A stretch of DNA of 64,000 nt from Rhodococcus sp. W8901 (GCF_013348805.1 NZ_CP054690.1:1240001-1304000); one strand, 5' to 3'; shown: positions 53,366 to 61,887, counted from the stretch's first letter. Notes: generated by a model not told the origin, from the sequence alone. Numbers and translations are program-made.

Positions 53366-53796
53366 GCCGGTTGACCTTGTCTCTCGCGGATGGAGGTATC
53401 GGTAATCGGGGTGTCGTCGCAGTCGAGGCCGTCCGCTATGAGTCCGCGGTAATGGCGGATCTTGTCGTCGACGGCAGCGAGGTCCTCGCGCAGCTCGGCG
53501 AGCTGACTCGCCACTCGCGCGCGGTGTTCCTCCAGCAATGACATGCGCCGACCGTGACTCGCGGCCCCCTCGTCGTACATCGCGAGGAACCGGCGGACCT
53601 CCGCCACCGGCATGCCCGTGCGTTTGAGCCGGACGATGAGCTGGATGATCCGAATGGATGCATCGTCGTATCGGCGTCGTCCGTCGGTGTCACGCGCAAC
53701 GCGTGGAATGAGACCCTCGCGCTCGTACCAGCGAAGCGTGTCCTGCGTGAGACCTGTGACCTCTGCTACAGATGCGATTCCCAGTGAAGCGGTCAT
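53362..53796 (-). CDS. MerR-family transcriptional regulator
   Basis: 144 residues. N-terminal MerR helix-turn-helix GIASVAEVTGLTQDTLRWYE REGLIP with wing DGRRRYDDASIRIIQLI, then a coiled-coil dimerisation helix (EEHRARVASQLAELREDLAA). The C-terminus has one cysteine (DGLDCDDTP) and no metal-site pattern like CueR, so it is closer to the aldehyde/electrophile-responsive NmlR/AdhR group. A GGAGTGCACTCC operator lies 19-32 bases upstream of the start. Upstream gene of the merR-AKR operon. Confidence 0.9.
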   Translation of the reverse strand: MTASLGIASVAEVTGLTQDTLRWYEREGLIPRVARDTDGRRRYDDASIRIIQLIVRLKRTGMPVAEVRRFLAMYDEGAASHGRRMSLLEEHRARVASQLAELREDLAAVDDKIRHYRGLIADGLDCDDTPITDTSIRERQGQPA

Positions 53797-53814
53797 GATT
53801 GCGACGCTAGGCGC

Positions 53815-53828
53815 TGGAGTGCACTCCA
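53815..53828. promoter_or_regulatory. MerR operator in its own promoter
   Basis: TGGAGTGCACTCCA is a perfect 14-base palindrome in the promoter region of the merR-AKR operon. GGAGT-N2-ACTCC dyads are typical targets of MerR-family activators located between -35 and -10. Confidence 0.7.
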
Positions 53829-53918
53829 ACGCAAGTTCGCCGATCTCGTATCACCGTGATCCCACTGGAAGTCGATCTCCAGGAGCGCGGTGGGCGGGAG
53901 GATTGGGTGCATACCCGG

Positions 53919-53944
53919 ACTCCAGAAGCTGGAGTGGACTCCAG
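53919..53944. promoter_or_regulatory. Second MerR-type operator cluster
   Basis: Three alternating half-sites ACTCCAG (53919-53925), CTGGAGT (53929-53935) and ACTCCAG (53938-53944) make two overlapping dyads; the second has arms CTGGAGT-GG-ACTCCAG. They share GGAGT/ACTCC with the operator 100 bases away. No gene starts directly beside them on either strand. Confidence 0.6.
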
Positions 53945-54022
53945 CACAACCGATTACGTCCGGGTCCGTGAGTGACCCTCCTCCGTTCGACCGCTCCTGC
54001 GCGTGCGATCGGGGCCGGATGC

Positions 54023-55027
54023 CTAGATCTTCACCAACATCTTCCCGATGTTTGCGCCGCGCATGAGCTGGAGGAAGGCGTCGACGGAGTTGTCGATGCC
54101 GTCGACGACGGTCTCCTCGAACACCACGTCGCCGGATGCCAGCCAGGGGCCCATCTTGGCGGCGAACTCGGGGAAGAAGTGGGTGTAGTTGCCGAGCGTG
54201 AAGCCCTGCAGGGTCAGTCCGCGGGTGATGATGTTGGCCATGTTGTCGGGACCGGGGGTGCGCTCGGTCGCGTTGTAGGCCGCAATGGCGCCGCACAGCG
54301 CGGCCCGGCCGCCGCCCCGCATCACGTCGAGGGCGGCCTCGAGGTGGTCGCCGCCGACGTTGTCGAAGTAGACGTCGATGCCGTCCCCGGCGATCTCTCG
54401 CAGCTGGTCCCGCACGGGCGCCTGCTTGTAGTCGAACGCCGCGCTGTATCCGTAGCGGTCGGTGAGCAGCTCCACCTTCTCGGCGGTCCCCGCGGAACCG
54501 ATCACCCGGGCGGCGCCCTCGAGTCGGGCGATCTGCCCGGCGGCCGTGCCCACGGCGCCCGCGGCGCCGGAGATGAACACGGACTCGCCCGGCTTCAGGT
54601 GGGCGATGTGCATCAGCCCGACGTATGCGGTCAATCCGGTCAGCCCGAGGATGCCGAGGTACGCGGAGACCGGAACCCCCGGAATCTCCTCCACGACACG
54701 GAAGCTCGCGGCATCCCCCTGGGCGACGTCGCGCCAGCCGAAATCGTGCACGACGACGGATCCGACGGGGTGGGCGGGCGACGTCGACTCGACGATCCGG
54801 CCCACCGCGCCACCGGTCATCGTCTCGCCCAGGGCGAACGGCGGCACGTACGACTTCACATCGTTCATCCGGCCGCGCATGTACGGATCGACGGAGAGGA
54901 ACTCGTTGGCCACCCGCACCTGGTTGGGAGCGAGGTCGGGCAGTTCGACGGTCACGGTCCGGAAGTTGTCGGGCGTGGGCCATCCCGTCGGGCGGGCGGT
55001 GAGCTGGATCTGGGTGCTGGTCGACAT
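54023..55027 (-). CDS. Medium-chain NADP-dependent oxidoreductase (CurA/leukotriene B4 dehydrogenase type)
   Basis: 334 residues, zinc-independent MDR. N-terminal RPTGWPTPDNFRTVTVELPD and SVDPYMRGRMND are characteristic; the nucleotide-binding motif SGAAGAVGTAAGQIARLEGA and DVYFDNVGGDHLEAALDVM follow. It reduces the C=C bond of alpha,beta-unsaturated ketones or aldehydes. It lies 29 bases after the DUF1304 gene on the same strand, and both are divergent from a TetR regulator. Confidence 0.93.
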   Translation of the reverse strand: MSTSTQIQLTARPTGWPTPDNFRTVTVELPDLAPNQVRVANEFLSVDPYMRGRMNDVKSYVPPFALGETMTGGAVGRIVESTSPAHPVGSVVVHDFGWRDVAQGDAASFRVVEEIPGVPVSAYLGILGLTGLTAYVGLMHIAHLKPGESVFISGAAGAVGTAAGQIARLEGAARVIGSAGTAEKVELLTDRYGYSAAFDYKQAPVRDQLREIAGDGIDVYFDNVGGDHLEAALDVMRGGGRAALCGAIAAYNATERTPGPDNMANIITRGLTLQGFTLGNYTHFFPEFAAKMGPWLASGDVVFEETVVDGIDNSVDAFLQLMRGANIGKMLVKI

Positions 55028-55056
55028 GGGTCTGTCCCTTCGGGGGTGTGCGGGGT

Positions 55057-55443
55057 TCAGAGGATCAGTCCGAGCGTGAGGAGAACGACGGCGAGGAGGG
55101 GGAGGGTGCCCTGTGTGATCGCCGCCCGGGCCTTGTCCGGCGACGACAGCAGCAGCACGAGCGCCGCGAGGAACATGGATCCGGTTCCGGCGAACACGAG
55201 TGCCGATCCGACCGCGGTCGCGCCGATCAGCACACCGACGATGCCGGCGGCCGTGACGATCGCCAGGAACAGGTTGTAGAAGCCCTGATTGAAGGCGAGT
55301 TCCTTGGTCGCGACGGCCTCCTCGGCGCTGGTGCCGAACGTCGCGCGGGTGCGCGGGGCGGTCCAGCGCATGGACTCGAGGAAGAAGATGTAGACGTGCA
55401 GCGCGCCGGCGAGTGCGGCGAGAATCAGTCCCGCGACGACCAT
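55057..55443 (-). CDS. DUF1304 membrane protein
   Basis: 128 residues with four hydrophobic helices; begins MVVAGLILAALAGALHVYIF and includes KELAFNQGFYNLFLAIVTAA, the DUF1304 signature. Function unknown; often found beside TetR regulators. ATG 55443 has the ideal RBS AAGGAGG seven bases upstream; the GTG 55449 is too close to it. First gene of the DUF1304-MDR operon. Confidence 0.88.
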   Translation of the reverse strand: MVVAGLILAALAGALHVYIFFLESMRWTAPRTRATFGTSAEEAVATKELAFNQGFYNLFLAIVTAAGIVGVLIGATAVGSALVFAGTGSMFLAALVLLLSSPDKARAAITQGTLPLLAVVLLTLGLIL

Positions 55444-55460
55444 GGTCACTCCTCCTTATT

Positions 55461-55486
55461 TTGAACTGATCGTTTCAATATATACT
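55461..55486. promoter_or_regulatory. Divergent promoter/operator region for TetR and DUF1304
   Basis: TTGAA (55461-55465) and TTCAA (55474-55478) form a short dyad, followed by TATACT (55481-55486), which could be a plus-strand -10. The whole 80-base divergent region is AT-rich compared with its neighbours. Confidence 0.4.
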
Positions 55487-55522
55487 GCAATGGTCGTTCC
55501 ATAACGAGAAGTGAGGGTCGTC

Positions 55523-56119
55523 ATGCCGCGGACGCAGGAGTTCGACACCGACACGGTGGTCGGTCGGGCACGGGACCTCTTCTGGGACAGGGGGTTCGGG
55601 GAGACGTCCGTTCCGGACCTCGAGCGGGCCACGGGCTTGAATCGGTCGAGCCTGTACAACGCCTTCGGTAGCAAGCGCGGTCTGTTCGACGCCGCCGTGC
55701 AGGACTACCTGGACCGCGTCGTGCGCCCGCGACTGCGGATCCTCACCGACGAGCCCACCGCCCCGGACGCCGCGACGCGGTACTACTGCGGTGTCGTCGA
55801 GGCGCTCGAATCCCTGCCCGACGACTACCCGGGCCGCGGCTGCCTGCTCCTCAACAGCGCCGCCGGCTTCGCCGCGCACGACGACGCCCAGCGGGCGGTG
55901 GTCGACGCCTACCGATCGGAGTTGGCCGCGGCGCTGGCCCACGCGCTGCGCGCCCTCGACCCCGGCACCCCGGCCGACCGGATCGTGCATCGCACCCGAC
56001 TCCTGACGTCGCTGTCGATCAGTGCGCTCCTGCTCTCCCGCGTCAATCGGGACGAGGCCGCGGCCCTCGCGCGGACCGCACTGGACCAGTTGGCGGAGTG
56101 GTCCGCGGCACGGAGCTAG
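55523..56119 (+). CDS. TetR/AcrR-family transcriptional regulator
   Basis: 198 residues. HTH: VGRARDLFWDRGFGETSVPD then ATGLNRSSLYNAFGSKRGLF. The C-terminal domain (GRGCLLLNSAAGFAAHDDAQ) matches the TetR_C_16/AcuR-like group with a conserved cysteine in the ligand pocket. ATG 55523 is preferred over the ATG at 55511 because of the GAGGG box upstream. Divergent from the DUF1304-MDR operon, its likely target. Confidence 0.88.
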   Translation: MPRTQEFDTDTVVGRARDLFWDRGFGETSVPDLERATGLNRSSLYNAFGSKRGLFDAAVQDYLDRVVRPRLRILTDEPTAPDAATRYYCGVVEALESLPDDYPGRGCLLLNSAAGFAAHDDAQRAVVDAYRSELAAALAHALRALDPGTPADRIVHRTRLLTSLSISALLLSRVNRDEAAALARTALDQLAEWSAARS

Positions 56120-56648
56120 CGGAACCGTCCCGTCGTCGCTTCCTGGTGGCCGAGACCATCCACCGTCGGCGGGACCGTTCGAACGGAGCAGCTTCAGCCA
56201 CTCCTCGCGCTGAGGGGCTGTCCTGGAAGATCGGCGCATCGTCCATCACCGACGCGAAGTCGACGGTGGTGACGGTGGCCCCGAGCGCGCTGCCCCCGGC
56301 GGAGAGATCACCGACGCGGGTCATCAGTGCGTCGACGTCCTCGTCCGTGAGATACATCAGCAGGCCCTCGAGGACCCACGCGGTCGGGACGTCGTCGCGG
56401 AATCCGGCGTCGTGGAGGGCGGCGGGCCAGTCGTCGCGCAGGTCGATCGGGATCGGCACCCGGGTCGCATTCTCGTTCGGCGCGGCGTCGCTCACGACCG
56501 AGGCCTTGAACTCGAGCATGTCCGGGGTGTCGAGTTCGTAGACGGTCACGGGCGCCGGCCAGCGCAGCCGGTCCTCGCGCTGGCTCTCCAGCGCTCTCGC
56601 CGCGGCGACGAACACCGCCGTCGCGCCGAGGCCTCTAGGTTGATTCAT
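56120..56648 (-). pseudogene. Decayed SAM-dependent methyltransferase (PF04072 / TIGR00027 type)
   Basis: The frame from ATG 56648 reads LGATAVFVAAARALESQRED, then directly RLRWPAPVTVYELDTPDMLE, RVPIPIDLRDDWPAALHDAG and AWVLEGLLMYLTDEDVDAL. These are pieces of the mycobacterial-type class I methyltransferase family, but the ~80-90 residues between the first two, which normally hold the SAM-binding ASGLDARAYR segment, are missing. Near 56210 the family-like continuation (EEWLKLLRSNGPADGGW) lies in another frame, so there is also a frameshift. The gene is most likely non-functional. Convergent with the TetR gene. Confidence 0.65.
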
Positions 56649-56728
56649 GGTGTCCCTTCCTCGTTCCCCGTTTCACGGTCCCGAGCGGGTGTTCACCTCC
56701 AGTGTCCTCCGGGTCGACCCCGAGGGAG

Positions 56729-58234
56729 TCAACTCGCGGGCAACCCCAGCGTGCGGTAGCGGGCGACCCGGGCCGCAATCCGGTCGTCGCCCGACATTCC
56801 GCCCAGCGCGACCAGCTCACGCGCGATCGCCGCCCCGACACGCCTCGAGAACTCGACCGGTTCGATCGCGGCGTCCGGGCGCTCGGGGATGACGCCGTCG
56901 ACGACACCGTCGCGCAGCAGGTCCCGCGCCCGAATGCCCTGAGCCGCCGCCATCTGCGGCGCGTGGCTGGTGTCGCGATGGACGATCGCGCTCGCACCCT
57001 CCGGGGGAAGCGGTGCGAGCCAGCCGTTCTGGGCGGCGAGGACGCGGTCGGCCGGGAGCAGCGCGAGTGCGCCGCCGCCGGTGCCCTGCCCGAGCAGCAC
57101 CGAGACGGTGGGGGTGCGCAGGGTGACGAGATCGGAGATGCACCGCGCGATCTCCGGTGCCAGGCCGCGCTCCTCGGCCTCCTTCGACAGCGCCGCGCCG
57201 AGCGTGTCGATCACCAGCACCAGCGGCAACCGCAGTTCGGCCGCCATCCGCATGCCGCGGCGGGCCTCGCGCAGCGCGGCCGGGCCCATCGTGTTCAGGG
57301 CCGACTGGCCGGCGCGGTCCTGCCCGAACAGCACACACGGCTGACCCTGGAAACGGGCGAGTGACAGTAGGACCGTCGAATCGACCTCGCCCTGTCCGGT
57401 GCCGCTCAGCGGTACCCGGGTGGAAGTGGCGTGACGGACCAGCTCGCGAATGCCGGGGCGGTCGGCGCGGCGCGAGATCATGACGGACTGCCACGCCGGG
57501 ACGTCCGGAACATCCTGTTCTGCAACAGGATCGGTACTCGTATCGAGCGGGTCGGCCGGATCCACCAGCACATGCAGCGCGCGCTCGACGAGGTCCCGCA
57601 ACTGCGTCGTCGACGCGACACCGTCGATCACGCCGTTGCGGTACAGGTTCTCCGACGTCTGCACCCCCTCCGGGAACTTCTCGCCGTAGAGGGCCTCGTA
57701 GACGCGGGGACCGAGGAACCCGACCAGGGCGCCGGGTTCGGCGATGGTGACGTGCCCGAGCGACCCCCACGACGCGAACACGCCACCGGTCGTCGGGTTC
57801 CGCAGATACACGAGGTAGGGCAGGTGCGCGGCCTTGTGTGCCGCGATGGCCGCCGCGATCTTCACCATCTGCACGAAGGCCAGCGTGCCCTCCTGCATCC
57901 GGGTACCGCCGGAGGTCGGCGACGCGAGCAGCGGCAGCCCCTCCGCGGTGGCCCGCTCGATCGCGGTGACGATCCGCTCGGACGCCGCCACCCCGATGGA
58001 GCCCGCGAGGAACGCGAACTCGCACGCGATCACCGCGACCCGACGACCACCGAGCGTGGCGGTGCCGGTGATCACGGACTCGTCGATGCCCGACTTCACT
58101 GCGGCGGCGTCGAGTTCGGCCCGATACTTCGGATCGGGCGAGACGTCGATCGGGACGGTGTCCCACGAGACGAAGCTGTCGGCGTCGAACACCTGGCCGA
58201 TCAGTTCACGAGCCGAGATCTTCTTGGGGGCCAC
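56729..58234 (-). CDS. accD3: Acetyl/propionyl-CoA carboxyltransferase AccD3
   Basis: 501 residues, carboxyltransferase with fused beta- and alpha-like halves. Beta half: FLAGSIGVAASERIVTAIER, LASPTSGGTRMQEGTLAFVQ, TTGGVFASWGSLGHVTIAEP. Alpha half: GIRELVRHATSTRVPLSGTG, LPLVLVIDTLGAALSKEAEE and LLGQGTGGGALALLPADRVL, where paired glycines make the oxyanion holes. Corresponds to Rv0904c in size and in being linked to prrA, though 17 kb of extra genes separate them here. It transfers CO2 from biotin to an acyl-CoA. GTG start with RBS GGAGGAAGATCC. Confidence 0.92.
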   Translation of the reverse strand: MAPKKISARELIGQVFDADSFVSWDTVPIDVSPDPKYRAELDAAAVKSGIDESVITGTATLGGRRVAVIACEFAFLAGSIGVAASERIVTAIERATAEGLPLLASPTSGGTRMQEGTLAFVQMVKIAAAIAAHKAAHLPYLVYLRNPTTGGVFASWGSLGHVTIAEPGALVGFLGPRVYEALYGEKFPEGVQTSENLYRNGVIDGVASTTQLRDLVERALHVLVDPADPLDTSTDPVAEQDVPDVPAWQSVMISRRADRPGIRELVRHATSTRVPLSGTGQGEVDSTVLLSLARFQGQPCVLFGQDRAGQSALNTMGPAALREARRGMRMAAELRLPLVLVIDTLGAALSKEAEERGLAPEIARCISDLVTLRTPTVSVLLGQGTGGGALALLPADRVLAAQNGWLAPLPPEGASAIVHRDTSHAPQMAAAQGIRARDLLRDGVVDGVIPERPDAAIEPVEFSRRVGAAIARELVALGGMSGDDRIAARVARYRTLGLPAS

Positions 58235-58260
58235 GGATCTTCCTCCACTTCGTTACGAAG

Positions 58261-58293
58261 CGGCCGCCGCCGCTCGAGGAGCGGCGGCGGCCG
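58261..58293 (-). terminator. Terminator of the ABC exporter operon
   Basis: Arms CGGCCGCCGCCGCTC (58261-58275) and GAGCGGCGGCGGCCG (58279-58293) with a 3-base loop: 15-base perfect GC stem, 17 bases after the permease stop on the minus strand and before accD3. Confidence 0.75.
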
Positions 58294-58310
58294 TCACGGC
58301 TCCAGACTAG

Positions 58311-59522
58311 TTACCGGGCGAGAGCCTCACGCCACGAGACCGTCTTGCCCATCCGCAGGATCGACCGCTGATAGATGCGGGCGGCGAGGGCCGACATCGC
58401 CACGGTGACGACGAGCATCAGCGCGATCGTGCCGGCGATCTGCGCGGGAGACGCGACGCCCGCGGCGATGCGCAGCGGCATCAGGATCGCGGAGAACGGC
58501 GGAATCCAGCTGAGCACGTTCGACAGCGTGCCGTCCGGATCCTGCACGGCGGTGAACGCGGAGAAGAACATCGCCATCACGAGGATGGTCAGCGGCATCG
58601 CCGTGGAATTGACGTCCTCCTGACGCGAGACCATCGATCCGGTCGCGGCGTAGAGCACCGCGAAGAACGCGAACCCGAGCACGAACCAGCCGAGCGTGCC
58701 GGCCAGTGTGCCCCACGCGGTGCCGCCCAGCGTCAGTGCTCCGGTCGCGACGCCCGTGCCGACACCCGCGACGCCGTACGCCGTCAGCTGCGCGAGCCCG
58801 ACTGCGCCGATGCCGATCACCTTGCCCCACAACAGCTGCAGCGGACGCAGCGTGGACAGCAGCAACTCGACGACGCGGGACGACTTCTCCTCGACCACGC
58901 CCATTGCGACGTACATGCCGAACACCAGGATCTGCATGTAGAGCAGGAAGACGACGGCGGTCGAGAGCGCGATGCGCTGTCCGCGCTCGGGGTCCGGCGG
59001 ATCGATCGCTTCCACGGTGACGACGGCGCCCTCGGTGGCCGCGGCGAGCTGTGTGGCGTCCACGCCCTGGGCGGCCAGCGCTGCCGACTGGGCCTGCGTC
59101 GCGACGGCGGCGTCGAGCACGACCCGCAGCGACGAGTCGATCTCGGACTCGGTGATCGCGGTGACGCCGTTGTCGGCGCCGGGAATCAGTGCGACGTCGA
59201 GGTCGCCGCTCTCCACCTGGCTGCGGGCAGTCTGCTCGTCGGCGATCTCGGTCACCTCGACCGGGTTACCGGCCGCGTCCCCGGTCGCGACCAGGGCCGC
59301 GCTCAGCGACTGGTCGCCCACGAGTCCGACCTTCGCGCGGTCGTCGTCGTCGCCTCCCGAGAAGAGCGACACAGCGAGGATGCCGCCGACGATGGCGATG
59401 AGGATGATCGCGTTGCTGATGACGAAGCTCTTCTTCGACACCTGCGTCAGGAATTCACGGCGGGCGACCAGCGCGATCGCGCGGGCCGGGCTGATCCCTC
59501 CCCTCTCTCGAGTGCCGCTCAT
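58311..59522 (-). CDS. ABC-2 type transporter permease (NatB-like)
   Basis: 403 residues. One N-terminal helix (SFVISNAIILIAIVGGILAV), an extracytoplasmic domain of ~130 residues, then five or six helices with FLLYMQILVFGMYVAMGVVE and EKSSRVVELLLSTLRPLQLL, the signature of ABC2_membrane_3 permeases related to NatB. It forms an exporter with the ATPase whose stop overlaps its start (ATGA). Substrate unknown; homologues export Na+, peptides or drugs. Confidence 0.9.
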   Translation of the reverse strand: MSGTRERGGISPARAIALVARREFLTQVSKKSFVISNAIILIAIVGGILAVSLFSGGDDDDRAKVGLVGDQSLSAALVATGDAAGNPVEVTEIADEQTARSQVESGDLDVALIPGADNGVTAITESEIDSSLRVVLDAAVATQAQSAALAAQGVDATQLAAATEGAVVTVEAIDPPDPERGQRIALSTAVVFLLYMQILVFGMYVAMGVVEEKSSRVVELLLSTLRPLQLLWGKVIGIGAVGLAQLTAYGVAGVGTGVATGALTLGGTAWGTLAGTLGWFVLGFAFFAVLYAATGSMVSRQEDVNSTAMPLTILVMAMFFSAFTAVQDPDGTLSNVLSWIPPFSAILMPLRIAAGVASPAQIAGTIALMLVVTVAMSALAARIYQRSILRMGKTVSWREALAR

Positions 59523-60418
59523 GCGGACACCACCTCTCGGAACAGGTCGGTCAGGGACGGCTTGCGGACGGTGAACTCGTGCACCGGTCCGGTCTTCAGA
59601 GCGGCGTCGAGGACGGCCTGGTCGTCGGCGCCCGCGCCGAGGGAGAGCAGGGTCCGCCCCTCGGTATGGCTCACGGTGGTGACGCCGAAGAGATGGTCGG
59701 CCCATCCGGGCGGCGCCGCGGGGGCGTGGACCTCGAGTCGGACATCGCCCCGGCCGCGCAGTTCGTCGACGGTTCCGATCGTGCTCATCCGACCCTTGGC
59801 GACGATCCCGACCCGGTCGCACAGGCGCTGCACGAGGTCCAGCTGGTGGCTCGAGAAGATCACCGGGACACCGGTTTTCGCCTTCTCGATCAGGACGTTG
59901 CTCATGACGTCGACGGCGACCGGGTCCAGCCCGGAGAACGGCTCGTCGAGGATCAGCACCGCAGGATCGTGGACGAGCGCGGCCGCGAGCTGCACGCGCT
60001 GCTGGTTGCCCAGGCTCAGCGAGTCGACGGTGTCGTTCACGCGCTCGGCGATGCCGAGGCGCTCGGTCCACCGGCGCACCGAATCGGCGGCGTCGGCGCG
60101 GGACAGCCCGTGCAGCTCCGCGAAGTACGCGAGCTGGCGGCCCACCTTCATCTTCGGGTAGAGGCCACGTTCCTCGGGCATGTAGCCGATCGAGCGCCGC
60201 ACCTCGAGATCGACGGGCTTGCCGCCGAGGCGGACCTCGCCGCTGTCGGCCGCGAGGACTCCGAGCGCGATCCGCATCGTGGTGGTCTTGCCGGCGCCGT
60301 TGCTGCCGACGAACCCGAAGATCTCGCCTGGGCGGACCTCGAAGCTGAGGCTCTCGAGGGCTACGAGGTCGCCGTAGCGTTTCGAGATCCCGTCGAAGGT
60401 GAGGGTCTGTCCGGTCAT
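59519..60418 (-). CDS. ABC transporter ATP-binding protein
   Basis: 299 residues. Walker A GSNGAGKTT, signature LSLGNQQRVQ (normally LSGGxxQ; Leu-Gly-Asn here is common in the NatA group), Walker B VLILDEPFSGLDP, H-loop IFSSHQLDLVQ, and YMPEERGLYPKMKV of the Q-loop. C-terminal ~80 residues form the DUF4162 domain. Partner of the following permease and overlapped by ATGA at both ends, so it is the third gene of the XRE-membrane-ATPase-permease operon. Confidence 0.93.
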   Translation of the reverse strand: MTGQTLTFDGISKRYGDLVALESLSFEVRPGEIFGFVGSNGAGKTTTMRIALGVLAADSGEVRLGGKPVDLEVRRSIGYMPEERGLYPKMKVGRQLAYFAELHGLSRADAADSVRRWTERLGIAERVNDTVDSLSLGNQQRVQLAAALVHDPAVLILDEPFSGLDPVAVDVMSNVLIEKAKTGVPVIFSSHQLDLVQRLCDRVGIVAKGRMSTIGTVDELRGRGDVRLEVHAPAAPPGWADHLFGVTTVSHTEGRTLLSLGAGADDQAVLDAALKTGPVHEFTVRKPSLTDLFREVVSA

Positions 60419-60960
60419 TCGGGCTCCAGATGGTCGTCGGGATCGGGGTCGGGGATGGTCCAGGCGAGGATCATTGCGGGCAGGCACCCGCCGAGTAGCA
60501 GTGCGGAGAGAACGGTGCCGCCGCCGGAGTAGGCGAGAGCGCGATGGTCGATCCCGTCGAAGCCCGCACCCCAGGTCAGCGCAAAGATCGGCAGCAACAT
60601 GAGCCACTGGAGCACGGTCAGTCCGATCGACCGGGCGCTGTTTCGTTCGGCGATCTCACGCTCGTCCAACGCGAACCGGGGCGCATCGGACTGCCGGCTG
60701 GACACGATCTGCAGGGTTGTCCAGATCGGAAGGAACAGAACGAGGAGGGCGACCCAGCCGAGGACGATCGTGTCCGAGAAATAGGAGCCGACCGCGGTCA
60801 CGAACATCCCGGTGAAGACGACGGCCAGCGCCACAACGAGGGCTCGACGGCGCGTCCGGGTGCGCCAGCGCGGCAGCCAGCTCGCGGTCTGGGCTTCGCG
60901 ACGCAGAAATCGTCGCGTGCGGAAGTCCTCGTACCGTTCGAGCATGCCGGCGTCAGGCAT
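60415..60960 (-). CDS. Membrane protein of XRE/ABC operon
   Basis: 181 residues with four hydrophobic helices (ALVVALAVVFTGMFVTAVGS, IVLGWVALLVLFLPIWTTLQ, VLQWLMLLPIFALTWGAG, TVLSALLLGGCLPAMILAW). The N-terminus is Arg-rich and the C-terminus acidic (DPDPDDHLEPE). No family recognised. Its start overlaps the XRE regulator stop by 8 bases and its stop overlaps the ATPase start. It may be an accessory or sensing partner of the exporter. Confidence 0.75.
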   Translation of the reverse strand: MPDAGMLERYEDFRTRRFLRREAQTASWLPRWRTRTRRRALVVALAVVFTGMFVTAVGSYFSDTIVLGWVALLVLFLPIWTTLQIVSSRQSDAPRFALDEREIAERNSARSIGLTVLQWLMLLPIFALTWGAGFDGIDHRALAYSGGGTVLSALLLGGCLPAMILAWTIPDPDPDDHLEPE

Positions 60961-61243
60961 GGCTCTCTCCTTCTCGGGCTCGATCGTTTCGGTACAGCTC
61001 GGCGCTGAGGGGTCCGAACTCCGTTCGCGAGAACACGGCCTCCACCGGAAGCTCGAACACCGCGCAGATTCGCAACGCCAGGTCGAGGCTGGGGTAGTGG
61101 TCGCCCCGCTCGAGCGCGCCGACGGTCTGAGGGTTCACCTCGATCAGTTCGGCGAGTCGAGCCCGACTGATCTTGCGCTCGGCGCGCAGCACGGCGATGC
61201 GGTTGTGGATGGGGAGGTTGGCCCCACGTCGCACCGGACTCAT
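60953..61243 (-). CDS. XRE-family helix-turn-helix regulator
   Basis: 96 residues. HTH_3 domain: NRIAVLRAERKISRARLAEL IEVNPQTVGALERGDHYPSL DLALRICAVF (about 15-65), similar to YozG/YgzD-type small regulators. First gene of the four-gene exporter operon. A perfect TTGTTGGG-N4-CCCAACAA dyad lies 9-28 bases upstream of the ATG and is its probable autoregulatory site. Confidence 0.9.
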   Translation of the reverse strand: MSPVRRGANLPIHNRIAVLRAERKISRARLAELIEVNPQTVGALERGDHYPSLDLALRICAVFELPVEAVFSRTEFGPLSAELYRNDRAREGESHA

Positions 61244-61251
61244 GCAACAGA

Positions 61252-61271
61252 TTGTTGGGAAAACCCAACAA
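61252..61271. promoter_or_regulatory. XRE operator
   Basis: TTGTTGGG (61252-61259) and CCCAACAA (61264-61271) are perfect inverse arms around AAAA, immediately upstream of the XRE gene start and within its likely promoter. Confidence 0.72.
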
Positions 61272-61344
61272 CCTGTCAAATCGAGCGAACAGTCCGTGGT
61301 GCACCGGGGCAGGCCGATACGACGACCTGTAGTAACCTCGGGGC

Positions 61345-61887
61345 ATGCGTATCGGCCCAGGTGAGGAGCTCGCACGTCAAGTGCGTGGCGTCGCCGTCGC
61401 CGGGTCCGGAATCGCGCTGGCGATCGGTGCGCACGGAATCGCCGGTGGCGGCGCCCCGCACGGCGTGACCCTGTTGCTGCTCGCCGGTGTCGCCACGGTG
61501 CTGGCCGCGTGTGTGGTTGCGGTGCCCGCCCTCGCCGTCCGGCGGATGTGGCTCGTGCCCGTCCTGGCCACCGGTCAGGTGCTCTCCCATACGGCGTTGT
61601 CGCTGGGCGACGCGCACGCCGGGGCTCACGCGGGTTCACACCTGACGGTGCCGATGCTGCTCGCGCACTCCGTCGCTGTCGTGCTGTGTGCGGCCCTCAT
61701 CGCGGGTGCCGAACGCATCGGCCCCCGCGCCTACGCCGCGCTGCGCCGCATCGTGCCGCGGATACTCGCCGCCCTGCCGGTCCGGCTCGAGCCGGCGTCT
61801 CCGCATGTCGTCACCGACATCCGCCCGCCCCTGTCGGTGGTGCGCGTCGGTCCCATCGCGCGCCGCGGACCACCCGTCTTCTGCTGA
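61345..61887 (+). CDS. Multi-pass membrane protein upstream of the copper/DyP genes
   Basis: 180 residues with four helices in the first 135 (VAVAGSGIALAIGAHGIAG, VTLLLLAGVATVLAACVVAV, MWLVPVLATGQVLSHTALSL, LLAHSVAVVLCAALIAG) and a Pro/Arg-rich cytoplasmic-like tail. A His-rich loop (DAHAGAHAGSH) could bind metal, which fits the following copper-chaperone gene. Same strand, 126 bases upstream of PCu(A)C. Family not recognised. Confidence 0.75.
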   Translation: MRIGPGEELARQVRGVAVAGSGIALAIGAHGIAGGGAPHGVTLLLLAGVATVLAACVVAVPALAVRRMWLVPVLATGQVLSHTALSLGDAHAGAHAGSHLTVPMLLAHSVAVVLCAALIAGAERIGPRAYAALRRIVPRILAALPVRLEPASPHVVTDIRPPLSVVRVGPIARRGPPVFC

